64,000 nucleotides of DNA from Tachypleus tridentatus (GCF_004210375.1 NC_134834.1:91640170-91704169); one strand, 5' to 3'; positions 12,401 through 24,024 are shown, counted from the first letter of the stretch. Numbers and translations: made by a program. The notes: a model not told the origin generated them from the letters alone.

Positions 12401-12664
12401 TTGTTTTTACTTTCGCACAAAGCTTTTCGAGAGCTATCTGCACTAGCCGTCCCTAATTTAGCAGTGTAAGACTGGAAGGCAGCTACTCATCACCACCCAC
12501 CGCCAACTCTTGGACTACTCTTTTACCAACAAATATTGGGATGGACCGTCACATTATACGCTCTAACGGCTAGAACGGCGAGCATGTTTGGTGCGACCGG
12601 GATTCGAACCCGCAACCCTCGGATTACGAGTCGAACGCCTTAACACACTTAGCCATGCCGGGCC
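12401..12664 (-). mobile_element. SINE-1, near full length
   Basis: Complete reverse-complement head ending GCCATGCCGGGCC, anticodon-loop region GGATTACGAGTCGAACG, and a full body with tail toward 12401. It lies about 470 bp beyond the 3' end of A1. Sister copy at 53091-53355. Confidence 0.9.
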
Positions 12665-13133
12665 GCGAAAAACGAACCCACACAAACCAGATAAAAGTTG
12701 TAAAAGTAATAATATTGTCGAATATTTCCCCCAGAATAAGAATTCCTGAAAAGGTAAGCGTCTTAATAAATTCAAACAAAATTATACCAACTAGAAATAA
12801 AAATTTATTACTTCAATGCACAGTCCCTGTAATTTTACACATCTTCTGAAAACTCAAAATACAATAAGAGAAGATGCTTTTATAAGAGGTAGTATCTATA
12901 TTTTACTTTATTGTACACTTACTTAGAATTTCTTATGCAAATTATACTGAAGATTTGCATTTCTTTCATATATTTTTAATAGTTGCTCACAAAAATATTT
13001 CAATGCCATTAGCGCTTAAAATGAAAATTAGAAAAAACAAAATCATTATTAATATTTCTAAATATCAAGTGTAGTATATGAAAAATACGCAATTTTATTA
13101 TTGTGAAAATTAATAAATTATACGCACGATTTT

Positions 13134-14090
13134 TTATTTTAAAATGTCTGGCCAGAATTCAGGAATTTCAGTTCCTTTAAATTTCTCAATACATTTTCTT
13201 TTCAGTCGTTCTCTTTGTTTTTGGGTAAAGTGGTTTTTCCAATCACCGACAATACCTTTTCTAACAAAGGTAAATTCCGACTGTGGTTTAAAGTTAATGC
13301 TTTTCATGTACTTAAGAACGTGCTTTAGTCCTTCTGGAATGTTTTCGTTATCTATTTCTTCATCACTATGTACTGATCCAAAGAAGCTCCCAAAGTGTTT
13401 GTTGGTAGATTTCTTCATGTACTCAACAGAAGTCTGACGAATTATGTTCTCCATCATTTGTTCATCCTTCACTAACATGTCTTCGTACTCTTGACCCAGA
13501 AACTTAGCGATTTTTAAAACAGCAGCTCTGGTGTCAGCTTTTATTTTCTCATAGACAAGAAAGAGCACATTAGGATCATTTCTGTGTTCATACCAGGACA
13601 GAAGATGGTCGAAGTAGTCCCCAAATTCAGTTTCGCCGTTGATGAAAATCTCAAAAAAGTCTTCAAATGTTCCATCAGAGTATTGATATACTGGCAATGT
13701 TCTGCTGTGGTGAAAAAGAGAAACGCAGCAGTCGAAGGGATTCCTTGTTACGTAGATGTATTTGGCTTGAAGAGAATAAGGCTGCATATTAAACGGAAGG
13801 TGAGTTTTGATAGCTCCAGGTCGAGGCATTGTTTCTACAATACCAGTTCCTGTAAGTTCCATAAAAGGACTTAGCCTTTGAAACTCTTCAAAACTCTCTG
13901 GTGGTAGCCCTCTTTTTAAAATGTTGATTACAATATGTTGTACCCAAGTTGTTCCACATTTAGGAAAAGTCACAATAAACACATCATTATCCTTTGGTTT
14001 ATAACGGAGAGAATCTCGAAGGCATTTTGGTGAAAACGCTTTGGGAATTATCAGTCCTTCGATTTCTTGGTAGTCGGGACCCTTAGGCAT
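13134..14090 (-). CDS. Cytosolic sulfotransferase A1 (intact)
   Basis: Transfers sulfate from PAPS to a hydroxyl or amine acceptor in the cytosol; the substrate cannot be inferred. The protein has 318 residues, slightly longer than the roughly 295 of vertebrate SULT1, with no signal peptide or membrane segment. The PAPS 5'-phosphosulfate loop is FPKCGTTW (42-49, Lys44). The catalytic His is in KTHLP (His97). The 3'-phosphate site is YVTRNPFDCCVS (113-124, Arg116, Ser124), plus RKGIVGDWK (277-285). The dimer motif region KNHFTQKQRE (285-294) has Gln where KTVE has Val. The frame is a single exon. An AG (14113-14112) after CATTCCT could be a 5'UTR acceptor. AATAAA signals overlap the stop and lie at 13099-13094. 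A2 is its near-identical duplicate. Confidence 0.95.
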   Translation of the reverse strand: MPKGPDYQEIEGLIIPKAFSPKCLRDSLRYKPKDNDVFIVTFPKCGTTWVQHIVINILKRGLPPESFEEFQRLSPFMELTGTGIVETMPRPGAIKTHLPFNMQPYSLQAKYIYVTRNPFDCCVSLFHHSRTLPVYQYSDGTFEDFFEIFINGETEFGDYFDHLLSWYEHRNDPNVLFLVYEKIKADTRAAVLKIAKFLGQEYEDMLVKDEQMMENIIRQTSVEYMKKSTNKHFGSFFGSVHSDEEIDNENIPEGLKHVLKYMKSINFKPQSEFTFVRKGIVGDWKNHFTQKQRERLKRKCIEKFKGTEIPEFWPDILK

Positions 14091-14277
14091 TGTCTTTTAT
14101 TTCGAACGAACCTGAGGAATGCATATTGTATTTTTATTAATAAAGGCAAAACGATCAGAATTTTTTCTGATAAAAATATAATAAAACATTTTTGAAATCG
14201 GTATGTATTCTAGGATTATAAAATTGTTCTTCGTTTTAATGAAGAAACATAATTGTCTGAAATTAAGAACAAAACAA

Positions 14278-14372
14278 CACAATGGGTTATTTGTGCTCTG
14301 TCCGCCGGAAGTATCGAAATCTGGTGCCTAGCGTTGTAAGTTCGTGACTTTCTGCTGTGATACTGGCGGTGG
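14278..14372 (-). mobile_element. SINE-2 fragment, reverse
   Basis: GGGTTATTTGTGCTCTGTCC body and reverse tRNA-like head, starting about 190 bp upstream of the A1 ATG. Sister copy at 54974-55068 upstream of A2. Confidence 0.6.
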
Positions 14373-14550
14373 GGGTAGGGGGAAGATTTTTAAACATTAG
14401 TATTTTAATTATTTCCACGCCTTACATGTTCAATTTTCGACCCATTTACATAACAATAATATCAAGACAAATATTATTTTGCAGCTGAAGCTATTTAATT
14501 TTCGAACTCAAAATGCATTTTCTGTTGAACCACTTATTATTCTGTGGAAC

Positions 14551-14776
14551 TTGTTTGTTTTTTAGCTTGCACAAAGCTACACGAGAGCTATCTGCGCTAG
14601 CCGTCAATATTTTAGCAGTGTGTGAGCAGGGAGGACAAATAGCTAGTTATCACCACCCACCGCCAACTCTTTGGCTACTCTTTTACACGAACTGTCACAT
14701 TATAACACCCTCATGTTTGAATGGGTGAGCATGATTGATGTGACAAGGATTCGAACCCTTGACTACCTGGCCATCT
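14551..14776 (-). mobile_element. SINE-1, reverse
   Basis: Tail TTGTTTGTTTTTTAGC, body CACCACCCACCGCCAACTC and head GATTCGAACCCTTGAC. The sister copies at 26127 and 57203 share a deletion of the middle of the body that this copy does not have, so it keeps the older structure. Confidence 0.85.
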
Positions 14777-14911
14777 GTGAAACTTACTCGATTACTCTTA
14801 ATGGAGATTTGTGCATCAAAGAATAATGCTGACATCTCTTCTTTTGATAATGTATATACGATGTACCATAGCAGTTTATATAATGCCCGTTATTTGGGCT
14901 TTATGCAGTCC

Positions 14912-15155
14912 CAAACTGTTGGGACTCGATTCGTAATTTGAGGGTGGCGGGTTCGAGTCCCTAACACACCAAACTTGCTTGGCCTTTCAGCCGTAGGGGC
15001 ATTGTAATTTGATGGTCAATCCCACTATTCATTGGTAAATTGGCGGTGGGTGTTGATGACTAGCTGTCTTCCATCTAGTCTTACACTGCTAAATTAGGAC
15101 GGCTAACGCAGATAGCCCTGGTTTAGTTTTACGAGAAATTTGAAAACAAACAAAC
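14912..15155 (+). mobile_element. SINE-1
   Basis: Head GACTCGATTCGTAATTTGAG, B box GGGTTCGAGTCCC, tail GAAAACAAACAAAC. It lacks a short piece of the body (AAAGAGTAGCC) present in the sisters at 26433 and 57515. Confidence 0.85.
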
Positions 15156-15199
15156 GCCAGCAATAAAATCTGATCGCAAAGAAATAATTGATTCCTATT

Positions 15200-15325
15200 G
15201 CTGGAATTCCCAGTTTCACTGCGATATATCTGCGGACTTTCAACATTAGAATCCGGGTTTCAACACCCGTGGTTGGCAAAGCACAGATAACCCATTTTGC
15301 ATTTTTGTGTTTAATTACAAACAAC
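15200..15325 (+). mobile_element. SINE-2
   Basis: tRNA-like head with CTGCGGACTTTCAAC loop, B box GGTTTCAACACCCG, tail TGTTTAATTACAAAC. Sisters at 26740 and 57819. Confidence 0.8.
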
Positions 15326-16289
15326 ATCTAACGTGATTACAACAATTAATTAGAACAGACAAAAAAGTTTGAAATTTATTAATCTAGGCTATTGTTTGGG
15401 AAACTTTACGGACTATCTTGTTTATACATAATTATTTTAGAGTCGAGTTTCAGACTGTATTTCAATAACTTAACTAAAAATATATTAGGCCTTACCTTAC
15501 CTTTAACTTTACAGAGAACTTCAATTTCAGTGTTCTTCATACGACGCCTTTTACTCTTATCAACGAGGTCGAACTATCATAAGAACCTGTAAGCATATTT
15601 ATTCAAGATAAATCACATGATTGGCTTTCCTGATTTATTTTACTACTTGGGCGTAGGCGAAAATGCTATATATCAGCCTCTTCAGTTTCAAGATTTCACT
15701 TATCTGTTTCTTTGGCAAGTTTCCAAACGTTCCCCACGTGACAAATTGCTGGGAGAAGCTTTTTTGTTTATTAGTTAATCACGTACAGCAAAGAAAAACA
15801 CATAAAGATATTCCAATTATGGTTTTAATTTTACGTATGCACTCGTCAAATCCTTGGTTGCAACTGATGTTCAAGTTTGTAATTGTTAGTTAAAACGTCA
15901 TTGCAAAGTAAGAGAAACGTAAAATTTCTGCCTGTGATTGTTAAAACAAACGATGCCGTTTCTTTGAGAAATTCTTCGAGTTTCAGCAAACTTATAAAAG
16001 CTAAGATATGTGAACTTGACGAAACAACATATATGTGTGTGTGAACATTTTTCCAAACAACTCTCAGTATTTAGGGATATTGAAACCACAAGTTCTTCCA
16101 TTAAAGAAATTACTTAAGTCAACATGTGATGGTCTGTATTAAAGCCGTCTGTGTTACAGTAGTTTGAAAATGTTTTTCCTGTTTACTTATGAAAGCTTTT
16201 ATTGACCATTTCCACGTCACCAGACACGCTCGTTCTTTAAACCAGTGGGGCATTATCACTTGACACAAAATATCATTTTTCTTTTGAAA
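15326..16289. other. Three-copy array sequence; possible upstream region of gene A
   Basis: Recurs at 26870-27921 and 57946-59280. The minus strand carries a donor-like AAAG/GTAAGGTAAGG at about 15501-15490, 1.4 kb upstream of the A1 ATG, so a noncoding first exon of A could end here; this is inference. Short plus-strand open frames (15392, 15663) are not preserved between copies. Confidence 0.3.
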
Positions 16290-16559
16290 AGTTTGTTTGT
16301 TTGTTTTTGAATTTCACATAAAGCTACTCAAGAACAATCTATGCTAACCGTCCCTAATTTAACAGTGTAAGACAAGAGGGAAGGTAGCTAGTTATCATCA
16401 CCCACCGCCAACTCTTGGACTACTCTTTTACCCTTTACCAGCGAATTGTGCGACTGGCCGTAAAATTATAACGTTCTCACGGCTGAAAGGGCGAGCATGT
16501 TTGGTGCGACCTGGATTCCAACCTGCGACCCTCAGATTACGATTCGCACGTCTTAACAT
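16290..16559 (-). mobile_element. SINE-1, reverse
   Basis: Tail GTTTGTTTGTTTGTTTTTG, full body and degraded head (GATTACGATTCGCACG). Contains a small CCCTTTA duplication in TTTACCCTTTACCAGCG. Sisters at 27922 and 59280. Confidence 0.85.
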
Positions 16560-16892
16560 ATGGGAAGCCTCAAGGTCCTTGAAATAAAACGAGAATATTG
16601 AAAAGACACAAATCGCTTAATTTTATAACTTGAATAACTTCTTCTTTTATCGAGGTAAATTAAGCCGTTACTTAATTAATGCAAATTTTTACGACAGAAA
16701 TTTTGAAACCATTTGAAAGTGTTAGAAAAAATTAAATATTTAATGCTTGTGTGCACTTTCAAAAAAATAAGAAGGAAATTGTTCAAATTGATCATAATTT
16801 ATGGAATTGTGAATTTCAGGCCAATATGAATTTCTTAATATCTACAAATAATATTTGTTCTGTATAAATTAACAGCTTTACACACTTTAGAT

Positions 16893-17033
16893 GGTTCGAC
16901 ATGGCCAGGTGGTTAAGGCACTCGACTCGTACTTTGAGGATGGTGGATTCAAATCCCCATCGCACCAAACATGATCGCCCTTTCAGCCGTAGAGACGTTA
17001 TAAAGTGACGTTATATAGCTGCCTTCCCTCTAG
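16893..17033 (+). mobile_element. SINE-1, truncated by a rearrangement junction
   Basis: Head GGCCAGGTGGTTAAGGCAC and first part of the body, then a jump to CTGCCTTCCCTCTAG. The SINE ends exactly where sulfotransferase sequence begins (17034). Sisters at 28552 and 59909 continue into the 3' flank of gene B instead. Confidence 0.85.
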
Positions 17034-17520
17034 CTGCAGTGCTAAATATTGCCAAGTTTCTAGGTCAGGAAAATTTAGATATGCTTGAAAATGACACTTA
17101 CGTGTTGAAGAAAATATTATATGAAACAAGTGTAGAATACATGAGAAAACACATCAACGAACAGTTTTGTCACAAATAAAATAAAGCAGAAAAACTGAAA
17201 CATCAAAATATACGTGTTCATGAAGCAATAAAGTTACTTCAGGAATATGTTGAAGTTAATGAAGGCACCACAACTAATGGTATGTAACTAGGTTTAAAAG
17301 GAATCTTAATTACATACAATGCTAATTTCATATTGTTTTTTGCTAAACTACATCGTACATTTTAAACTGTAAATCAAGTGTACAAATATATATATTGTAC
17401 ATCAAAATAAAAAACGAGTAATAATATTAATATATCTTCTTTGTTTGTCGTGTGTTGTTGGTTCTCATGCTTTAGTATCAAAAACACGTATAGGGTCACA
17501 TGCATCACGAAGTATGTGCT
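17034..17520 (+). pseudogene. Sulfotransferase pseudogene fragment P0 plus 3' flank
   Basis: 17034-17274 matches gene B from the middle of the frame: GCTAAATATTGCC corresponds to LNIAKFLGQ, followed by NDTYVLKKILYETSVEYM. It has an in-frame stop after CHK and a deleted NGF. Sequence then jumps from KAP directly to the B-type 3' flank (17279-17520 resembles the reverse complement of 30290-30050), so the C-terminal codons with the RKGxxGDW site are gone. The N-terminal half, including the PAPS loop, is absent. Orientation is opposite to B1 and B2 and the same as P1 and P2. Confidence 0.85.
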
Positions 17521-17817
17521 AGTAAAATCTAGGAGTAATTTTGAAAAAAATATTGGAGTGAAAAGAAGGTGACTCAGAGTGCACAGTATGAAAGGATATA
17601 ATTAGGCTTTTACTGCATGATTTACAATAATAAACGAAAAGTAAATTGCATTGAATTGAACAAAAATAAAGTGAAACAGATTTTAATTGAAAAGAACAAT
17701 AACTTCAGAAACTAAAATGCTTATCAAGTTGGCAAAAGAAAACACAAGAAAAATTTGTTGACAAAATTAAGTCTGACAACTTGCACTATATCTTTAACAA
17801 ATATCCACAGGGGTTTT
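17521..17817. other. No feature recognised
   Basis: AT-rich remainder between the P0 flank and the P-type downstream repeat. P1 and P2 lack the corresponding stretch. Confidence 0.4.
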
Positions 17818-19274
17818 TAACACTGAACTGTTTCAAAACCCGCCACAACTCTGAACATTATAAGCCACCTTCAGCAGAGTAGAAAGGGATAGAAAGGTGT
17901 CTTGCAAATAAAGAAAAAGTTACTAAATTTATAATATGGTAAGTGATGTATGATGTAGACATTTTCTGATATACACTACGAGGCCACTAAAAGTTGGAGA
18001 AAACTACAAGAAAGTGACTGATACTTTCAGAAGATAAATTCACTTTTTGTAAAAAAATATTCAACAATGTGAAAAGCAACTTTTAAATATTTTAATTTGC
18101 ACGCTAGAGAGCTGTGGGCCATAAAGATGATGCCAAGATGGAATAGTTAAATTATATAAGTCAAGAAATGTCTATAAATTTTGACTTAAGATCTGGCAAA
18201 GCAAGGACAGATTGAAATAGCAGATTCGGAAAAACATCTGATAGATAGAGAATTGTTTCTAGCTTGGTGAACCAGCCATTGTATGTAGTGAGGTATTTGG
18301 ATCTGTGTTAATTATTACACGGTTACTTTGTACTATTTAATGTATTTTCTATTGGTGTCGTTTGCGCACTTAGGATAAAAAAAGTTACAAGTATTTAACA
18401 GTCCAAAATCATTAAGGAAGAAATAAATAAATTTGTTGTTGTTACGATTATATGATTTATTTTCACCAGAGAATGTGAAAGAACCTGCCATGAAAGAACA
18501 AAGTTACAAAAGTATGCAATAAACAAACTTAATAAATTGAAGTAGGAATAGAAAGTATACATATACAATGTTGCCATACATAAAACTGGATAATCTGATC
18601 TAATTCAAACTTTCAGATTAAAAAAAAATATATTATTATAATCTTTCAAAACAAATCTCTCTTCCTTTATTAATTGTCACTTTATTTGAACTCGCTTCAA
18701 CATTTATGGGGTCACTCAGTTTTATTTCTTCTTTTAGCTAACTTCACATGCTATTTGACACAAATGAGGATGCAAAATTCCTTAGAACATTAATGTTAAG
18801 CAGTAAGGAAATATGATGACAATAGTTGAGTTAGGATGTTTAAACAATTCAAAGAACTAATTGGATCAGTTCTTCTGAATGATAGTGATATTATCACAAT
18901 TTTTGCTTTTATTTTAATCTTGTGTAGAAACGATTTTTTTCGAGCTGCAACAGCTAGAAGTCACAAGAAGAATGTTAGAAATAGAAGAGCCATTCCTGAT
19001 TTTGAAGTGTAATTACATGGAAGACTCATGGAATTTTTTTCAATTTTATTCGATTTTCCTTTGAGGAATTTATCTAATATGCCAGACTTTCATCAAGGTT
19101 ATTCAACAATTTTTCAAAATGAACAGTTTAATTACCACAGTAAAGTTTTAACAACACAATTTGACAGCACTACATAAAGATAAAATCATACATTACTTTA
19201 TTCATAGCATTATAGAAATCACTTTTCAATACAGAAAGAATTATTTTATATTATCTTTAATAAACTGTGTAAAA

Positions 19275-19360
19275 TATGGATTTTGAGAACAATCTTCCAG
19301 TAAGAAATCATAGGCAAAATTTTAATTGGCTTAAAAAGTAAGGTGTCATTTGTAAATATT
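19275..19360 (+). repeat. Direct repeat, first member
   Basis: About 85 bp starting ATGGATTTTGAGAACAATC, repeated at 19827-19905 with roughly 10% differences. The same pair occurs at 40842 and 41396. Confidence 0.8.
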
Positions 19361-19826
19361 ACAGTAAAGTTGTAAATGTGTCTTTTATTAACACTTCAGC
19401 TTTGTTCCAGTCTAATCTGCATTACAACATTCTTAAAAATATTAATGAAATATCCTCTAATGAATTTGTAGTCACTGGCGAGTACTTTTACACAAGTCAT
19501 GCAAGTGAAATTATCCATATCAACAACAAACATTTATTCTTTCCATTTCACTGCATGCAATTTAACTTTTTTTTTTTTATGATAACTCCCTCAATATTGT
19601 TACAACCAGGCCTTTCAGGTTGGCAACAATAATTGTTTTAACAATGCAATGTGATGATTTTGGTCCTGTGGGCAGTCACATATATACACATATATTACTC
19701 CTATGATCATTAATTATACTCAGCAACTCTATGGCTGATTTTGATAATGATGGCATTTTCAACAATATACTGAGACCTGAATAGTGGTAGTGGTAAAACA
19801 AAATTTATTTGTCAGAATTATGCAAA

Positions 19827-19905
19827 TATGGATTTTGAGAACAATCTTCCAATAAATAATCATAGGTAAGTTTTAAATTGGCTTAAAAGTAAGGTGTCAT
19901 GTGTG
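19827..19905 (+). repeat. Direct repeat, second member
   Basis: Second member of the pair, about 550 bp downstream. This member lies inside the highly conserved tract, the first just outside it. Confidence 0.8.
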
Positions 19906-21240
19906 AAAACTAATTATGCCCTGACTCCTATTAATTTTGTTTTGTTTACTGAACTGTTAATTTGAAAAGGTTAATAGGCTAAAACTAATAAGTCTAACAA
20001 CAGTGAAATAAACTGTGTAACTTTATCACTATTATTTGACATACTGTTTTAATTTCTTTGCTAGGTGTTGATGTTTAAAACTGTAACATTAACTGTTTTG
20101 CACTGCATGTAACATCATTTTTCACACCTTTGTATGTTAGCAAGTTCAGCCTGATGAGTTCTAATATTGAACCAAACAGCTTCACTTGCTATGACAAGTT
20201 GTGAAAAGGTTTAAAATGATATTTTACAAATACCCCTGATTTGATATTGATAATAGAGTAATTTTGAAGAATGAGAAAAAAACCTCCTCCGTTCTGGAGA
20301 TTTTATCAACACTGTTAAGCATGTCGTTTTTACTGCTTCACTGGCTTTCAGCATTAAAATAATATTTGTTATGAAAAAGTAAGTGGGAATGGCACTCCTG
20401 TATGTAGCTTATAGCATTCACACATGCATGTTGAACTGATAATATAATGAACACCTTATATAGGCAACAGAGAGAAAGAGCTATATGCATGCAGATCTTT
20501 CAGTAAGAAATAGAAAATTGTATAAACTTATGAGGAAAAGCTGCTGTTTCAACTTCAATTCAACTGTCATGGTTAACAACTCAAAACAGTTGCCTCAGTT
20601 GTCACTACCCCCTTCCACTTCAAACTTGTTTTGCTGCCTATCCACTTTTATATTTCAGTCTAGTTATGAACAAGGCAGTTTAATGTATATCTGTAGGTTT
20701 TCTCAAGAGTTTCTTGAAAGTACTCATGGCTTCATCACCTGTCATGCCAGTATCATTATTTAATTGATATTATTACTGTTCAACACTGAGAGTAAAAACT
20801 TTAAGAAGGAAGATAATAACATATCCATAGGCTGTTGCTAAAAATAACACATTTTTCAAAAGATATTATGGTTCTACAAATGAATATTAACATTTCTGCA
20901 ATATTTTCATTAATGAACAAAGGAAGTGACAATCTAAGGACAATGTTCTAGCAGACTCCAAAAGTTGATATTCCTGCTCATGGTTGAAGTGTAATTGTAT
21001 ATTATTACTATTGTATACATAGAATTTGGCGATCAACATCTTTGTGTACATACCATATTATTAAACTGTGTAAAAGTACAGTACCAAAAGTAATTCACTC
21101 TTCAGTTCATTTTACAACTGATCATGGTGAGCAAATATATTCATCATTAGAATACTGCATTTCTTATAAAAACAAAGAGTATTTGAAATAAAAGAACAGA
21201 ACTGTTTATGTTGTAGCTGACAGTTACTACTTCTCAGATT

Positions 21241-21352
21241 CTGGCTGGACATCCTCTTGGACTTGCAACACAAGAAACTGGGTTTCTCACCTGTGGTGAC
21301 AAGAGCACAGAGCCATTGGATGGCTTTGTGCTTATTTACAAATAAACAAACA
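21241..21352 (+). mobile_element. SINE-2 fragment
   Basis: Same insertion as 7058-7169; it has lost a few bases in the GCACAG(AT)AGCC body. Confidence 0.7.
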
Positions 21353-23816
21353 ATTCTTGTGACTCATGTGATACCTGGGTCATTGCCACAATAGGATAAT
21401 CCAATAAAAAATCAATGGATGATGTAATCTCAAGGTCTCACCTGACTTGCCAGTGGAAAGGATTATTGTCCACATTTACATAGTATACTGTACTTTTCAG
21501 TGATCTTTTCCAAGAGATAGCTTACTTGATGTCGTACGTGAATGATCCAGAAAGTCATTCAGTAGCTCAGACACTTATGGTCACAATGTCCTTTCAGCCT
21601 ATTTATCGAATTACTAGAACTCATCCTCATTTAATCTAACAGTTGATATTCAAGACTTTACATTAACTAATACTAGCCATCTTAACTGTGTAGTAATCGA
21701 GTACTGTTATCGAATCTTCTTTAGGTGGTTTGTCAGTAAAAATTGAGTTTAACAGCTTGGAGAGTAAGATTCATTGTGCCTTTTCAAATCCATTAACGTT
21801 GTAAATAACAAGTCATCCTCATTTTGTAATAAGCAAGCATTTCACCATGAAATACCACTTTATAGTTCAGAGAGCTAGAATGTCTTATGCTTTCAGTCAT
21901 TTAATCTTAAAACAAATGATCGTCATAAATGCTTGCTTAGTTATTGAATCACAATTACATTGATCACAGTGCTATTATCAGGATCTTGGCAACTAGCTTA
22001 CACCTTCCTTTCAGGAGATAGCTAAAGAGATGCGTCTCTGTCTTTCTCGTCATTATATAATTTTAGAAGAGACAAAACAGTTTTTCCACTATCCTGACTT
22101 ATCAGGTCTCAACATTTTACTCTTGATCTAACCAGAACGAATAAGGTTATTCAGTATGAGCTTGTCAACATGTTACTACTGTAACCCATCATTTGATGGA
22201 CCAAGTTGCTTTCATAGTGTTGGTAATGTGGTATGTAAGCATAACATGCATTTTATATCTTCTAATTTATTACTGTATTAAGTGAACCTAGATAGTAATC
22301 TGGTAAGTGAGTAAGAAAACTGTTGATTTAATTCTACTTACTTTTATTCTGTGTTCTTTTAATGCAGTGGCATTAGATCTGCTCGTGAGAGATATGGCTG
22401 TAATTTGTTTTAGAACCTACAGAACAGTTTCCTCAAATAACAGGTAAACTAATACCTCAAAGTTTTAAACTTTCTTATGTTTTATGAGAATGATCAGTTG
22501 TCAACATTTTATTTCAGGTAAATTAAGTATTACATGTTCACAAAGTAATATTCAGATTAATTTTCATCGTATCGTGAAATAAAGTGTTTCAGTATGCTCA
22601 AATCTTTGTATATTGTCTTTCGTTGATTACTTAATTAAACTGGAGGCAAATATGATTCATCTTCACAACACGGCATCTATTGATCCCCTATTATACTGTA
22701 ATACTCAAGCAGGAATTAGAGACACAAAGAATACAAAATTGAATTGATGTCAGACCAAATACTTCTTACTTTAACCATTAATGTATTTCATGGACCTGTC
22801 AATATATAATAAAATGTACAATAATCAGTAGTGAAGAACTACAATTAGTCATTTAAAAGTTTCCAGTTTATTAGTTTTCACTTTACCCCAGATTTTGCAT
22901 AATTTATATCAAAATTAAGATGTAAAAAGATTACAGGATTTGATATCAATTAGATATCAAGTACTAACTATTATTTGTAATAATTTTCTAGTTAGATTCG
23001 TCCTTTAAATAGGTTATTGTTATCGGTGTCTTTTAGTGCTAAGCTGCACAATGTGTTATCTGCACTTTGCCCACTGCGGAAAATTGAACCCCAACATCGT
23101 AAAGTCTGGAAATCTGTCGCTATCTCCCTGGCCTTAATTTAGTTGTGGGCCAGATAACCAATGTATATTAAGTTAAAACTGAGGTTTGTTTTGTTTGAAT
23201 TTCTTTTGAGCAATTCAGGGATAACTGACCTGTACGAACCTAATATAAAAGTGAAAGACGAGAGGGAAGACAGCTACTGTGCGCTACCTACCGCCGATTC
23301 GTAGGTGACTGTAATGGGATAGTGGGATTTGATCACAATTTTCATAATTCACTCACAGCCCAAAAGTGTGAAGCACGAATCATGGAATCTTGGATCCACT
23401 GGGCCACGTTGGGCCTTACAACAAAAGAGCATTTATCATGAAAGGTATGCTTAATATTTTTTATTCGCAATAGAACGAGTGTTTATACAAAACACTATTT
23501 TTAGTAATTTAAATATTATTAATTCATTGTGCAGCTTTGTGCGACATTCAAAAACAAACAAACATATCTTATTCCAGCACCTAAAGCTTTGAGATAATAG
23601 ATTAGCGTAAAAATAAGAATATTATGTGCAACTTATTCAAATTGATTTTCAATAGAAAAAAACAACCGTTTTATAATCAAAACCATTTACTAAACGTATT
23701 TTGAATAAAGATATGGAATTTGGTCATTTTCTTGACACTTGCATAATTTATATTAAAATTAAGATGTAGTAGAAAATGACCAGTTTTCAAAAATATAACA
23801 TGCCTTACTCAAATTA
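21353..23816. other. Noncoding array sequence, no gene recognised
   Basis: Counterpart of 7170-9610, with many small differences and indels that break the open frames seen there. Confidence 0.5.
23032..23137 (-). mobile_element. SINE-2 copy, reverse orientation
   Basis: Same insertion as 8831-8941. Confidence 0.6.
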
Positions 23817-23942
23817 GTGCCCTCGCTAGTACAGCGGTAAATCTATGGATTTACAACGCTAAAATCAAGGGGTTCGATTCCCCTTGGTGTGCTTAGCAGC
23901 TAGCCCGATGAGGCCTTACTATAAGAAAACACACTCACGCAC
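23817..23942 (+). mobile_element. SINE-3
   Basis: Same insertion as 9611-9738; B box GGGTTCGATTCCCC intact. Just upstream, at about 23741-23770, a piece of sequence (GCATAATTTATATTAAAATT) resembling 8703-8722 is inserted, absent in the sisters. Confidence 0.85.
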
Positions 23943-24024
23943 ATTATTTAGTTTCTTTAATACATTATTATATAGCTGACGCAAATGTTTGAAACGCTTT
24001 CTTTTTTATTTAAATTACATAGTT

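Larger units (their letters stand above)
7050..17033. repeat. Array copy I (segmental duplication; carries SULT A1)
   Basis: 7050-9600 recurs at 21240-23816. 8925-14480 recurs at 48566-55180. 14513-17033 recurs at 26110-28680 and 57165-60040. Relative to copy IV this copy lacks about 1.96 kb (55190-57150 there) between A1 and 14500. It ends abruptly inside a SINE at 17033, where the B locus should follow. Apart from A1 it holds SINEs and sequence I cannot assign. Confidence 0.85.
17818..21240. repeat. P-type downstream block, copy 1
   Basis: Starts at AACACTGAACTGTTTC, matching 39092 (after P1) and 47568 (after P2). 17818-19460 is clearly diverged from 39092-41030, whereas 19465-21240 is almost identical to 41033-42810. 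I see no gene. The 92-codon open frame at 20485-20763 is identical to one at 42055-42333, but only because the whole tract is. Confidence 0.8.

Noticed and set aside
13144-13874. Plus-strand open frames of 96-97 codons (also 54274-54564)
   Set aside because: Antisense shadows of A1 and A2.
20485-20763. 92-codon open frame identical to 42055-42333
   Set aside because: Perfect identity is explained by the homogenised tract around it; the protein has no recognisable motif and no splice or start context.
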